Below are positions 54,501-64,000 of a stretch of DNA of 64,000 nt, piece by piece. The notes under the pieces are model-generated. The model saw only the letters and a list, made by a program, of their open reading frames with translations. It did no database searches and was not told where the DNA came from. The stretch's first letter is position 1. Every line of letters starts with the position of its first letter. The stretch comes from Ditylenchus dipsaci. Its lineage: Eukaryota; Nematoda; Chromadorea; Rhabditida; Anguinidae. A program made the position numbers and the translations under genes. The stretch is taken from positions 62,001 through 126,000 of the forward strand of contig SADC01000055.1 in the NCBI GenBank assembly GCA_004194705.1, in the 5' to 3' direction.

Positions 54501-55897
54501 CTTTGACCCGTCCCGAAAATTTGCTCTGTCTCGAATTCTTGTCCGGAGAAAGTTTATAGTTTTCCCCGTCTCGGTGTCCCATCCCGAAATTTTTCGTCCC
54601 GTCGTAGTGCATGTCTGCCATATGTCTTTTTTAAAAAAGATTGTTCTTTATTGGGATCCCAAATCTTTTTGTTTTTCGAAATTTTAGTCAAAAAAATTTT
54701 TGCTTTAAAATGGCAATAAACCAGGGCTGGGAAACGTCCTTTATTTAAAGATTTGTCTTTTATTTGAAATCCTTTTTTAGAATTTTTGAAATCTTTAGAA
54801 TTTTTGAGATTTTAGGTCAAAATCTTTATTTTTGTTGCTCAAAAATCAAAAAGCACTGGATAAAATGGCGCTTTTTGACCAAATGCTCTTTATTTTACCA
54901 AAATGTCCTTTATTTGAAAATTTGGATTTCTGAGCCCTGCAATAAACACTAGATATAATGCACTTTTTTCATTTGAAAATAGTCAACACCTGCTTTTTTG
55001 CTCAAATGTTTTTTTTTAATTTGAGATGGCAGCCCTGAGTAAGTGCCATTTTCGATTTACAATTTCAATATTTTCGGCCATCCGAAAAATGAAGCCCTTG
55101 GGGCGGTTCTAATAGAGTTGCCCGTGCCAAAAACTGCTTGGTTCCCCAAGCTAACCAAAAAACAACAGGGGGGACCGAGCTGTTTTTTGGCACCGGCAAC
55201 TCCAGTAGACCCCCTGGGGCTCTATTAGAGGAAATACGGTAGATAAAATCTATTTTCAGTGTTTAAATTTAAGGTTTATGCAAACAATATAGCTAATGGC
55301 AAAATGAACATATTAGGAAACAAAGGAGGTGTAGGCATCAGCCTAACTATTGAAGAAAACTTGAAAATCTGCTTTATAAATTCCCACTTGGCTGCTGGAG
55401 TTGAAGAAAAGCGCGATGAAGCAAGGAACAAAGATGCAAAACGGATAGAAAAAGAGTTAAAATTTAATGAAAAACATGTCCAAGATCACGATATAGTGTT
55501 TTGGATGGGTGACTTCAACTACCGTCTAAGTGAAGAAATGCAATCTAATAGAGATCAAGTTTTGCAAGACTGCAATAACAGCACACCTGACCAAAATTGC
55601 TTGGACATTCTAAAACATCACGATCAACTAAAAAAGCAAAAAGATGCAGGAAATGTGTTTGTTGGTTTTCACGAAGGAGAAATAAAATTTCGACCCACCT
55701 ACAAATTCAACCGTGGAACCAGTGCCTGGGACGATAGCCCGAAATTGAGAGTTCCTGCTTGGTGCGACAGAATTTTGTTTAAACCATTGCCTAATGCAAA
55801 AGTAGACTTAGTAGAAGGCAGCTACACTAGTTTAGAGGATATTAGTTTTAGTGACCATAAGCCAGTCAAAGCACTCTTTCATGTAACTAAAAAATAG
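51544..55897 (+). CDS. Secreted inositol polyphosphate 5-phosphatase
   Basis: The protein should remove the 5-phosphate from phosphoinositides or soluble inositol phosphates. Exons 51544-51627, 52996-53430 and 55274-55897 are all phase 0 and give 380 residues. Residues 1 to about 21 (MAAVKIALLCISLLFLQVIT) form a clear signal peptide on its own exon. The catalytic domain starts near residue 73 and holds TFNVAG (79-84), GLQE (109-112, metal-binding Glu), NSHLAA (209-214), WMGDFNYR (250-257), PAWCDR (334-339) and SDHKPV (366-371), so all usual catalytic motifs are present. The protein ends seven residues after the domain; the ASH and RhoGAP parts of OCRL/INPP5B, membrane anchors and an ER-retention signal are absent. 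The third exon begins after a TTTAAG acceptor, chosen because it keeps frame and matches the family length exactly. The second intron (1.8 kb) is full of elements. Confidence 0.93.
51820..52620. repeat. Inverted repeat in the first 5-phosphatase intron
   Basis: Sequence at 51880-52150 (including ATCACGTAGCCCTGCGACTC) returns inverted at 52205-52540, making a fold-back element of the GACACCRGATTCATGCTTAGCGTAG family. Confidence 0.65.
53431..55273. repeat. Second 5-phosphatase intron: nested elements
   Basis: A CTTGACTCTCAATTCAACAT to TTAAATCGAGAGTCTACTGT inverted pair spans about 53517-53925. CCCGTCCCG-rich repeats lie at 54080-54220 and 54480-54605. A CAGGGCT-ended MITE lies at 54722-54939. 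A TACCGTATTT-family relic ends at 55241, just before the acceptor. Confidence 0.65.
54722..54939. mobile_element. CAGGGCT-ended MITE (GTCCTTTT family)
   Basis: Ends CAGGGCTGGGAAACG and TTTCTGAGCCCTG, with the family words GTCCTTTATTT and AGCACTGGATAAAATGG inside. Confidence 0.65.
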
Positions 55898-55942
55898 TCA
55901 TGGTCAAATTTATAGAAGACAAGATGAAATGAAGGCACTCAT

Positions 55943-57299
55943 TGGGTTGGGGGCGGGTTTTCACTTATTTAAAAATAGTGTTTAAATGACTTCTAAGTAA
56001 TTTTTATATGCTTAAAACGATAAAAAAGTTATTTTCTGACATTTTTCCACACAAAATGGATTTTTAGAAAAAAATTTCTTTTGACTAAAATTCGACTTTT
56101 TGCCTTGGTCCCTAAGGCAATCCAACCTGAAAGGGTACCTGGATACTAGGGTTGGCCTCCCCCCCCCCGCTTTTTGGGGTGCGGGGGGGGGGGAGATTAG
56201 ACTAAAAAAATTTGCGGGGGGGAGGAGCGAGGGGGAGGAAGCTGTGAGCGGGGGGCAGTGGCGGGGGTGCCTGATTAATTTACAAGCCTCGGGATTTAAA
56301 ATTTTTGAAACAGCAGTCTAGAATGAATCTGAAGGCTTTTGAAACACTTCTGAAGTCAAAGCTACGATATTGCCACTCCTCTGGTTCGATAAATATTGAC
56401 CCTTCTCGGCTGCCATTCTGAAAATGACCTCATCCGAGAGTTTTTTTCGACTGGGATTTTTTGCGGGGGGCGACGGGGGGTCATTTTGGGAGCGGGGGGG
56501 GGGGGGGGGGGGAGAAACGGGGGAGGTGGCCAACTTTTTTGCGGGGGAGAGGAGCGGGGGGGAGGTATAAGGAAAATTTGGCCGAAAAGCGGGGGGGAGG
56601 GGAGGGAGGGAGGGAGGGAGGGAGGGAGGGGGGAGGGAGGGAGGGAGGGGGAGGGAGGGAGGGAGGGAGGAGGGAGGGAGGGAGGGAGGAGGGAGGGAGG
56701 GAGGGAGGGAGGGAGGGAGGGAGGAGGGAGGGAGAGGGAGGGAGGGAGGAGGGAGGGAGGGAGGGAGGGAGGGAGGGAGGGAGGGAGGGAGGCCAACCCT
56801 ACTGGATACCACAAAAAGATGGAATTTGAACATAGTTTTGTTGACTGGGGCCTACCGCATAAAGAAACTCTGGTATGCATACATTTTTATGCATCCAGAG
56901 TCACTTTCGAGTGATTTGTGTCTAAGGTATGTGGGTGTGCGCATCTCAACCCCAAGCAACCAAGCCCCCTGCGCCCCTAAGGGGGCGCAGGGGCTTGGTT
57001 GGTTAGAGATGCGCGCACTCACTTACCTCAGGCATAATTCCGAGCTTGACTCTTGATTAAAAATGCATAAAGAGACTCTTTTTGCCCAGCTCCAGTGACC
57101 AAAACGGGGTAGAATACCTTAATACAAGTTAATTAACCTTGGTCCCACAAGGCAAAAAGTCAAAATTTTTTTCAAAAATACCATTTTTTGTGTGGAAAAA
57201 TGTTAGAAAATCACTTTTTTATCGTTATAAGCATATAAAAATTACTTAGGAGTCGTTTAAACACTATTTTTAAATAAGTGAAAAACCCGCCCCAACCCG
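55943..57299. mobile_element. 1.36-kb element with about 165-bp inverted repeats downstream of the 5-phosphatase gene
   Basis: The arms read GGGTTGGGGCGGGTTTTCAC and include ACACAAAATGG..TTTTTTAG and GCCTTGGTCCC inward at both ends (55943-56115 and 57135-57299). The interior contains the GGGA array and a TGCATCCAGAGTC-family palindrome at 56870-57090. Confidence 0.75.
56465..56795. repeat. (GGGA)n and G-rich array
   Basis: About 210 bp of GGGAGGGAGGGA units (56583-56793) follow a G-rich lead-in. One strand is entirely purine, so the array could form G-quadruplex or triplex structures. Long open frames on both strands are products of the repeat. Confidence 0.95.
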
Positions 57300-57309
57300 A
57301 TAGGCTCCG

Positions 57310-57925
57310 AAATGAAAAATGTTATTTTGTTACGTTTTACAAAAAATTCAGAAATGAATAAAACTTTTGATTCACCTCTCTGTATTGAAGCCACAAAATA
57401 AACTTATAAATACAGTCAATTCAACTTTTATTAACACGAGAAAGGCGGCTCGTGAGAAGTGTTGATTTTAGCGCAGAATTTTATGCTAACCATGATGATG
57501 CGGACTTTTTCGTTTTAATCATTGACGAAGTAGGTGAAAAAGGGTCCGGGAGTTACCCTTGAAAAAGAGTCCGGGGACTAATAAATTTTTTCTGCTGATC
57601 AATCCTTAATTCTGACACCGGATTCGTGTTTAGAATGGTCAATTCACTTCTAAAACTGCTCTTGTAATTCCAAAGACACTGTCAAATTTTGAATTCCGCC
57701 CAAGACAATAAATATTTGCTTTTTAAATTCGAATATTCATTGTCTTGAGCGGAATTCAACAGTGACAGTGTCTTTGGAATTCCACGAGCAGTTTTAAAAG
57801 CAAACCGAGCATTCTGAACACGAATCTGAATTAAAAATAATAATATTTATTGGGCATATTCAATTTGATCCAAAGACTAAGATGCTACTGCACTGCTTCA
57901 GATTCATTATTTCCAGCATAAATGT
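57310..57925. repeat. Inverted repeat between genes
   Basis: TTTGAATTCCGCCCAAGACA (57690) and its inverse TGTCTTGAGCGGAATTCAA (57740) lie in a palindrome at about 57595-57830 of the GACACCGGATTCGTG family. No gene is seen. Confidence 0.65.
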
Positions 57926-57931
57926 TTTATT
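57926..57931 (-). terminator. Poly(A) signal, TTL gene
   Basis: AATAAA on the minus strand, 68 bases after the stop codon. Confidence 0.55.
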
Positions 57932-57998
57932 TATTAAAATAGATTATTTCTCGATATTTTAGCTCAAGTTTAAATTAAAACTTAAGTCAATTTTAATT

Positions 57999-60900
57999 TC
58001 AATGAATACAGTCTCTGGTTTCCCCAGGAAATTTTCCGCTTAATTCAAGGACACCAGCATTGTATATTTTCTTGGCGATCTGGCCTTTGCTCACGTATGC
58101 TTTAGGGATGTAGAGGGTGAACTTGCGCTGGCATGGTTTAATTCCGTCATTGCAATCGTGGTAAATATTGAGCTGAAAAGTTTTAAATAATAGCTTTTTC
58201 GGTCGCAGTATAGAAACGGAAAGCCCCCACCCCAACGCAGAGTACTCAGATGGAGGAGATAACCTCATATTCGTGTTTATTCGTAAATTCTTATACTCGT
58301 AAATTTATTTTTCGAAAAACAGGGGGTATCATGGTTTTTAAGGCATACCAAAAAGATTGTCCGTGGACAAATTGCACAATCATGCAAAATGTCCAGTTGG
58401 CAATTTTTTAGTCAAAATTTCAAAAATTTAAAATTGTCGCCTTTTAAATTTTCAAACTAATAAGAGATATAGAGGTAATGGAAGGAAAAAAGGGGCACTT
58501 TCATGGCAGGAGGTTAGAAAAGTAATGTTTGTATTTTTCGATTGTTTTGCCATTTTTTTCAATCTCTTGTTCAATCTCCTTTTTACACGAAAAAACGTAG
58601 TCGAAAAGTGTGTGGGGGCCAAGACAGCTTGAGTTCCGAATTCCATGATAAAAATGCCAAAATTTGGACACGCTGCATTTCGAAGTGGATTAAAAATTAA
58701 ATGAAAATAACTATTTTTATCGAAAATACCTTCGGGTCAATGGTGGTTATTTCATCTGTGAAACCTTGAAGGGAATAACAACCCCTTGAATCTGTTTTTC
58801 CAGCTTCAAGTAAATCATCCGGGTCTGGTGCTAAAAACATTCTTATGTCTATATTAAAAGAAAATAGAAACCAAAAACTAACTGTCTTCATCGTATAGTT
58901 TGACCACAACATTGGAAGCTGGCTTTCCAAAACACATCAGACTTCCTTCTAAAAGCTACTTGTTAAAATTTTAAAAAAGTAGAAAAACAAGCGGCCCTAT
59001 TCACCTTTAGAGGGCCACATTTTTGCCTTGGTCCCCCTGTTCTTTTTTATTCAAAAATGCCTTGGTTCCTCCTGTTGCTTTGAAGGTGATCATGGTCACG
59101 GTGATCATGTCAACTATAGTCACCGTGATCACCATAATCACAGTATCAATATAACTATAATGAACGGGGGGGGGGGGACCAAGGCATTTTTCAAGGAAAA
59201 ACAACAGGGGGACCAAGGCAAAAATGTGGCCCCTAAAGGTGAATAGGGCCAACAAGCGATATTTCGATATAACTAGAATTGGGTCATGGACATATGGGTG
59301 GCTGTATTGTTATGGCCGAGCCATTTCAAAACGTCCGTCTTTTTTGTTCAGCTTAATGTTTGGGGATTTTAGCAGTTTGAGCAATTGTGAAAATTCTAAT
59401 ACTAATTGTGGAAATGGCTTGGATTTAACCATATGGCTCACTTGAATATGAGATCCCAACATCCACCTACAGTCGAGATAAAGTTTGTGGCTCAGGTTTA
59501 AGTGAGTGGGGGCGAGGAAGGAGATTTTGAAGGAGACCTGGCTGGTGCCCAGGTTCAATTCAGCCAAAATAACATGAAATTAGCTTTGTTGTGCACAAAA
59601 ATGGCTAAAGTGCACTGTTTGGTCAGAGCAAAAAGTCTAAGACTTGAGTATTTTAAAGGCCTTAAAACGATAGAAATCGCAGAAAAAATTTGAAAACACC
59701 ATTTTTCGGAAAAAAACATTTTTTCGACTGCCTTGCTTACATTTTTCACGCATCCAGAGTCACTTCCGAGTGATTTGGGCCTAAGGCAAGGTTCTCATCT
59801 CAAAATTTTGAAAAAAGGACATTTTGACCATTATTGAAAAAAAGGGTCATTTAATCCAGTGCTTATTGCTATTTCGGAGCAAAAAAAAGATTTTGAATAA
59901 AAACTTCAAAAATAAGAAAGATTTTGGGTCCATAAAAAGACAAAAAATTTTGAAAAGGACGGATGAGAACCCTAGTCTAAGGAATATGTGTACGCATATA
60001 GACTCCAAGCCACCCAGCCCCATTCGGGGGCTGAGTGGCTTGAGAGTTAGATACGCGCGCACTCACTTACCTTGGACATGATTCCGAGTAAGACTCATGA
60101 TTAATATGCATGAAGAAGCTATTCTTGCAAAGCTTCAGTAATCAAAACGGGGTAAAAAACCAAAAAATGACCACAAGAGAATTAAGGCGAAAAATGCCTT
60201 CTCACAGCTTTTTTGCCGTTTCTATCGTTTTTTCGGCCTATAAAATACTTAGACCTCAAAAAACGCTTTTTTGGATTTGGCCAAATAGGGTACTCTTGCC
60301 TAAAAATAACTTAACCAATTTTTTGGTATAACGACGACTCGATACACATTGTGACTCGATACACCAACTCGATACAGTTGCGACTCGATACGCCAACTCG
60401 ATACGCCAACTCGATACAGTTGCGACTCGATACGCCAACTCGATACATGGGTCTTGAGTTTGACCTTCGTCTAGTGTTATTTTGACGTTTTGTCATTTTT
60501 TTCGATGTGTGATGGGCTTTAATATCTTTTTGCGTCTCTGAATCCTTGATTCTCATCGTCATTAGGGTGTTTCGCACCTTCTGAGATTTCATACAGATTT
60601 TGTGCCTTCTACAAAATTTCAGGCCATTTTATTGTCTTTTTATAATTTAGGCAAAGCCTTAGGCAAAGGGTAGGCCAGCATGCGTTAGGACGGCCTCAAA
60701 TGTGTTCTGAAACTACAAAACGGCTAAAAATATGAAAAATTCGTAAGGGCATGAATTAAAAAAATGTTACAAGGTTACCCTCTTCGGGGACATAGGGGCC
60801 TTGAGAATAAAATATGCGCACGGAATATGCGCGCACATACTTTAGAGACAATTCTGAGCGATTCTCTCGATTATGTACTTATTCGTAGGCTCTTTTGCCA

Positions 60901-61721
60901 AACTCTAAAGAGAAAACGAGTGATAAATAAGAAATAGGGTATCCAGCGGCATCGCATAAATTTAAGCTGCTTTCCAAATGTTTAGCCATTATCAAAGTAA
61001 ATATATGGTTAGAACTTCTAACTTAGAAGTGATGAATATTGATACAAAAGAATAAAAAAATGTCAAAATATAAAAATAACAATCGGCGGGAGTCGAACTC
61101 GAGACCCGGTGTATCGAGTTGGCGTATCGAGTCGCAACTGTATCGAGTTGGCGTATCGAGTCGCAACTGTATCGAGTTGGCGTATCGAGTCGCAACTGTA
61201 TCGAGTTGGTGTATCGAGTCATAATGTGTATCGAGTCGTATGTCAGTCCAATTTTTTGAGCTCAGGTTCAAAACTCCTGATGACGCATTATTTTTCTAAC
61301 TGGGAAATGAATGCTTTTTCTAAGTCGAATTTGGTTTTTTGTTTATTAACTGTTCATTTACTAAATTTATAAAACTTTGACTCAGGGTGCTTTATGTGGT
61401 TAGTTTCTTATCAATTAATTGAAAATTTTCTAGCTAGTCCCGTTTGATTAAATGTAAAAAAGTAGAAATATATCCCCGAACAAGAACCTAAAAAAAATTC
61501 AAGAAATTGTTTTTAGATGCACAAAAACTAATAATATAATTTTTTCATGTTTTTACCAAATTTAGGCCTGGAGACTGTTAGAAATAAAAAAAATCTGGGA
61601 TATTAAAGAAAAACTTACGAACAGCAGCACTTTGAGTAATGCCTATCAAATCTTTTTCTTCTAGGCTATGCGCTGAGCAGTAGCCAACTAAAGCTGCGGT
61701 AAAAAGCAAAAAAAGTTTCAT
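57999..61721 (-). CDS. Transthyretin-like (TTL/TTR family) secreted protein
   Basis: TTL proteins are small secreted beta-sandwich proteins greatly expanded in nematodes; some bridge apoptotic cells to engulfing cells or act in host contact. Exons 61721-61619, 58948-58883, 58830-58730 and 58172-57999 join in phase to 147 residues. Residues 1-17 (MKLFLLFTAALVGYCSA) are a signal peptide. The family pattern is clear: GITQSAAVQGSLMCFGKPAS, NVVVKLYDEDT, DPDDLLEAGKTDSRGCYSL, GFTDEITTIDPK, then IYHDCN and the basic strand RKFTLYIPKAYV. The length and the three introns within the domain look normal for the family. Intron 1 is 2.7 kb and full of inverted-repeat elements; the other two are 52 and 557 bp. 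The start ATG is the only one before the signal peptide. Confidence 0.95.
58993..59250. mobile_element. MITE with GGCCCTATTCACCTTTAG ends
   Basis: The inverted ends run through GGGCCACATTTTTGCC into TTGGTCCCCCTGTT on the left and mirror this on the right. A small GATCATGGTCACGGTGATCA palindrome and a G-run lie at the centre. Confidence 0.8.
59745..60125. repeat. TGCATCCAGAGTC-family palindrome with nested MITE
   Basis: The outer palindrome matches 29500-29695 and 56870-57090. A GTCCTTTT-family element (GGTTCTCATCTCAAAATTTT to GATGAGAACCC, about 59787-59972) is nested in its left arm. Confidence 0.7.
60326..61245. repeat. Inverted pair of ACTCGATACGCCA arrays with tRNA-like flanks
   Basis: CGACTCGATACGCCAACTCG units at 60330-60445 reappear inverted at 61112-61235. 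The inner flanks contain CTTGAGTTTGACC-like (60451) and CGAGTTCGACTCCCGCC (inverse, 61083) sequences resembling a tRNA T arm. The whole is a fold-back structure of about 920 bp in intron 1 of the TTL gene. Confidence 0.8.
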
Positions 61722-61973
61722 TTTCCAAAGTCAAATAAAATAAGAGGTTGCATAAAACCTGAGGCTTTTACAAACATTTTATAGTAGAAAAAATTGAAAA
61801 CTCACGAATGTCAACCACAAAAGCGACACCCAGCAAGTTGTGAAAAGCTATTGTTATTCATGGTGATTCAGAATGTTTCATCTTGAAAAAAAAACAAGAA
61901 TAGAAATAGTATTTTTCCTGTATAGATGTAGAAGAAAAATATTATTTATATGATTAATGTAAAATAGTTTCTC
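61722..61973. other. Upstream flank of the TTL gene
   Basis: AT-rich, with no recognisable element. It should contain the minus-strand promoter. Confidence 0.35.
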
Positions 61974-62436
61974 CTAGGGTTGTGAAACGAGCATATTCTC
62001 GAGCAGATTGGTGAATTTCGAGCATCTGCTCGGCCTACAGTTAACCCTCGAAATATTAGGTCGTGTCAAAGTTCGGTCGTTTTATTTCAAAAGCAATTTT
62101 TGTGGCGTTGTGTTTTTACCATAGATTTTTTTAACATTTATCAAAAGTTTACCACTCGTTTTGTAGCCAAGATTCTCAGCTACAAAATGAGTGGTAAACT
62201 TTTGAAAAATGTTAAAAAAATCTATGGTAAAAACACAACGCCACAAATATTGCTTTTGAAATAAAACGACCGAACTTTTGACACGACCTAATAGAACACA
62301 CATTAACTGTACAGTTAACTGTACGGCCACAGTTAACGGTTAAAATATGTCGAGCATGCGCTCAAATATGCTCGAAAAAGCATATGCTGGAGCATATGCT
62401 CAAAATCAATCTGCTCGAGCATTTTCACAACCCTAG
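61974..62436. mobile_element. Nested fold-back elements
   Basis: The outer element has inverted ends CTAGGGTTGTGAAA and TTTTCACAACCCTAG with GAGCATATGCTC words inside. The inner element (62056-62291) is a near-perfect palindrome beginning TTAGGTCGTGTCAAAGTTCG. Confidence 0.8.
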
Positions 62437-62708
62437 TTTCACCCCTTAAATGTTCACTGTCCCATATATGGGACGAATTTTGAAATGCTATTTTGCCTTG
62501 ACAAATAATTTATTTCTCGAAATTTTTAGGTATAAAAAACGGCATGGCGAGATCTGCAGATAAATATTTGCGTCTATCATATATAATCTCTCCCGCCCCA
62601 CCCAGCGCAAAATTTCAGCTCAAATCTTTGCGGACACATTTTTTCTGGGCATACATTTGCGACAGTACTTTTCAGAAACGACATTTGCAGACAGACTTTT
62701 GCGGAACG

Positions 62709-62890
62709 ACTTAAAAAGGCATGCTCGCCGCCGATGGAAATATTTTGAAAGGCTGGTACCAGGTCAGTTCGAATTCTCTATGGAGGTGTAATTTTAAAAT
62801 TTCTAAAATTTCGTCTAATTGATTCTCGTTTGAATTTCGCTGGTACCCGCCTTTCAAAATATTCCATCGGCGACCGCATGCCTCTTTTAG
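62709..62890. mobile_element. GGCATGCTCGCCGCCGATGG-family element
   Basis: The ends AAAAGGCATGCTCGCCGCCG and the inverse of CGGCGACCGCATGCCTCTTT, then ATATTTTGAAAGGC on each arm, match the family at 18575-18795. Confidence 0.7.
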
Positions 62891-64000
62891 CAGACAGAAA
62901 ATCGAAAAATTGCTTTCGCGCCACAACATTGATGGATTTGACATTTGCGGAAACAGCGTTTGCAGAACTCAATTAGCGGCAAGTTTTGAATTCCGCTCAA
63001 GACAGTAAACATTCAAATTAATTTTATTTTTAAATTTGAATGTTTATTGTCTTTAGAGGAATACAAAATTTCATTCTCACTCTCATATTTTAAGACCAGT
63101 TGCATAAGCAAATCGACTACGCTGAGCACGAATCTGGTGGCAGAACTATATGTTTCCTAGTAGAAAAAAGTTATAGGAAATTTGTGTTGCAACTTATATA
63201 TTGATTTTGGACATTTTGTCACGTTTTATAAAATAGACTATCGCTGTATTTAGTGCCAATATGATGGTGAGATTTTCTTTTTTATTTTCTTCCTGATCAT
63301 CAAGTTGTGTGTCATCTCTACACAAAGTTATGGCTTGAAGAATGCCAGGGTAGAATATTTGAAAAATCCATACTTCAACAAACAAGTGGCGATTTATCTT
63401 AACTTTCGAAAACAAAAAAGTCTATGTTTGGTATTATCAGAAAGCTGAACTCTTGGCGGTCATTTTAGTGTATTATCAGCGATGGTACAGTATGACCATC
63501 GGGGCGCATTGATTGAAAATTTGCGGTTATTCAGTTGTATTTCGACCATGCACAATTTTTTACCTTCCTAGCCCTTTTTCACCCACTTGATCCATGATCG
63601 CAGTGGAAAGAACTCGCACCATCATGTTTAGCGATAAATTCTGCGTCAGAATCTGCAAATCTTACAACCGGCCGTTCTCGTGTTAAGTCTAATAATAAAA
63701 ACAAAAAAGTTTGCTCAGTAAACATCACATAACTCTACAATATATGCTTTTTGATATCTTTCCACAAAGTTATTATCGCAAATATCTCACCATCAATATC
63801 GGTCTGTAAGTGTCTATTCGCGGCGCCTAATCGTTTTGCCAATAAAAGTTTCGTCAATGGGATCATTTTGCCAATGAGATCACTTCGTCAATGGTATGTT
63901 TTCAATAGCTTCTTTTCCAAAGTAATCTTATTCCCTTGTCCGTCAAATTACCTCTCATTTTCTAGCTCGTCTCACTGGTGACAAAATGAGGGGCGATTTG
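62891..64000. other. Window end: repeats, no gene seen
   Basis: A small palindrome with CAAGACAGTAAACATTCAAA is at 62995-63065, continuing into family sequence GAGCACGAATCTGGTGGCAG. GGGATCATTTTGCCAATGAG repeats lie at 63840-63895. Frames at 63194-63415 and 63751-63981 lack family or splice support. Confidence 0.4.

Noticed and set aside
56318..56914. Gly/Arg/Glu-rich and Pro/Ser-rich frames of about 170 residues
   Set aside because: They come from the GGGA array and its complement.
1..64000. CRISPR arrays, operons, ribosome-binding sites or other bacterial features
   Set aside because: Introns, tRNA form and gene families are eukaryotic; the tandem repeats lack spacers.

Overview
This is a eukaryotic window, AT-rich, intron-rich and dominated by repeats. 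A nematode source fits best: a secreted transthyretin-like (TTL) family gene with typical nematode layout lies at 57999-61721, introns are often 50-65 bp, and there is a C-type lectin gene. The abundance of inverted-repeat elements could suit an enoplean lineage, but the species cannot be named from the sequence alone. Gene models were built by hand from splice signals, reading phase and protein-family similarity. No transcript or database evidence was available.

Layout, left to right. At 1-1431 (minus) lie the C-terminal exons of a PLD3-like phospholipase D family protein. At 2095-5353 (plus) is a one-domain phosphopantetheine adenylyltransferase gene whose first exon is split by a hAT-type element with a perfect 8-bp target duplication. 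At 5887-9599 is a nearly complete PIF/Harbinger transposon with TAA target duplications, a six-exon DDE transposase gene carrying one stop codon, and a three-exon MADF-type DNA-binding gene. At 10080-22297 (minus) is a six-exon posterior Hox gene of the Abdominal-B class; its model closes in frame at 427 residues.

From 22 to 40 kb the window is mostly repeats: a 1.7-kb long-inverted-repeat element, a deleted mariner-type transposon, tRNA genes and a FLYWCH zinc-finger relic. At 40.4-44.2 kb (plus) are exons of a tandem C-type lectin. At 46.3-46.9 kb (minus) are exons of a cysteine-synthase-like gene. At 47.6-48.3 kb is an 18-bp minisatellite. At 51544-55897 (plus) is a complete three-exon gene joining a signal peptide to an inositol polyphosphate 5-phosphatase domain. 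At 57999-61721 (minus) is the complete TTL gene.

The genes do not form a pathway. Three of them (5-phosphatase, TTL protein, C-type lectin) look extracellular or secretory, and PLD3 relatives act in lysosomes. The most distinctive points are the secreted 5-phosphatase, the hAT insertion into a CoA-synthesis gene, a homeobox split after homeodomain residue 55, a short motif (GCCTTGGTCCCCCTGTTG) shared by unrelated inverted-repeat elements, and an element family that sits beside tRNA genes.
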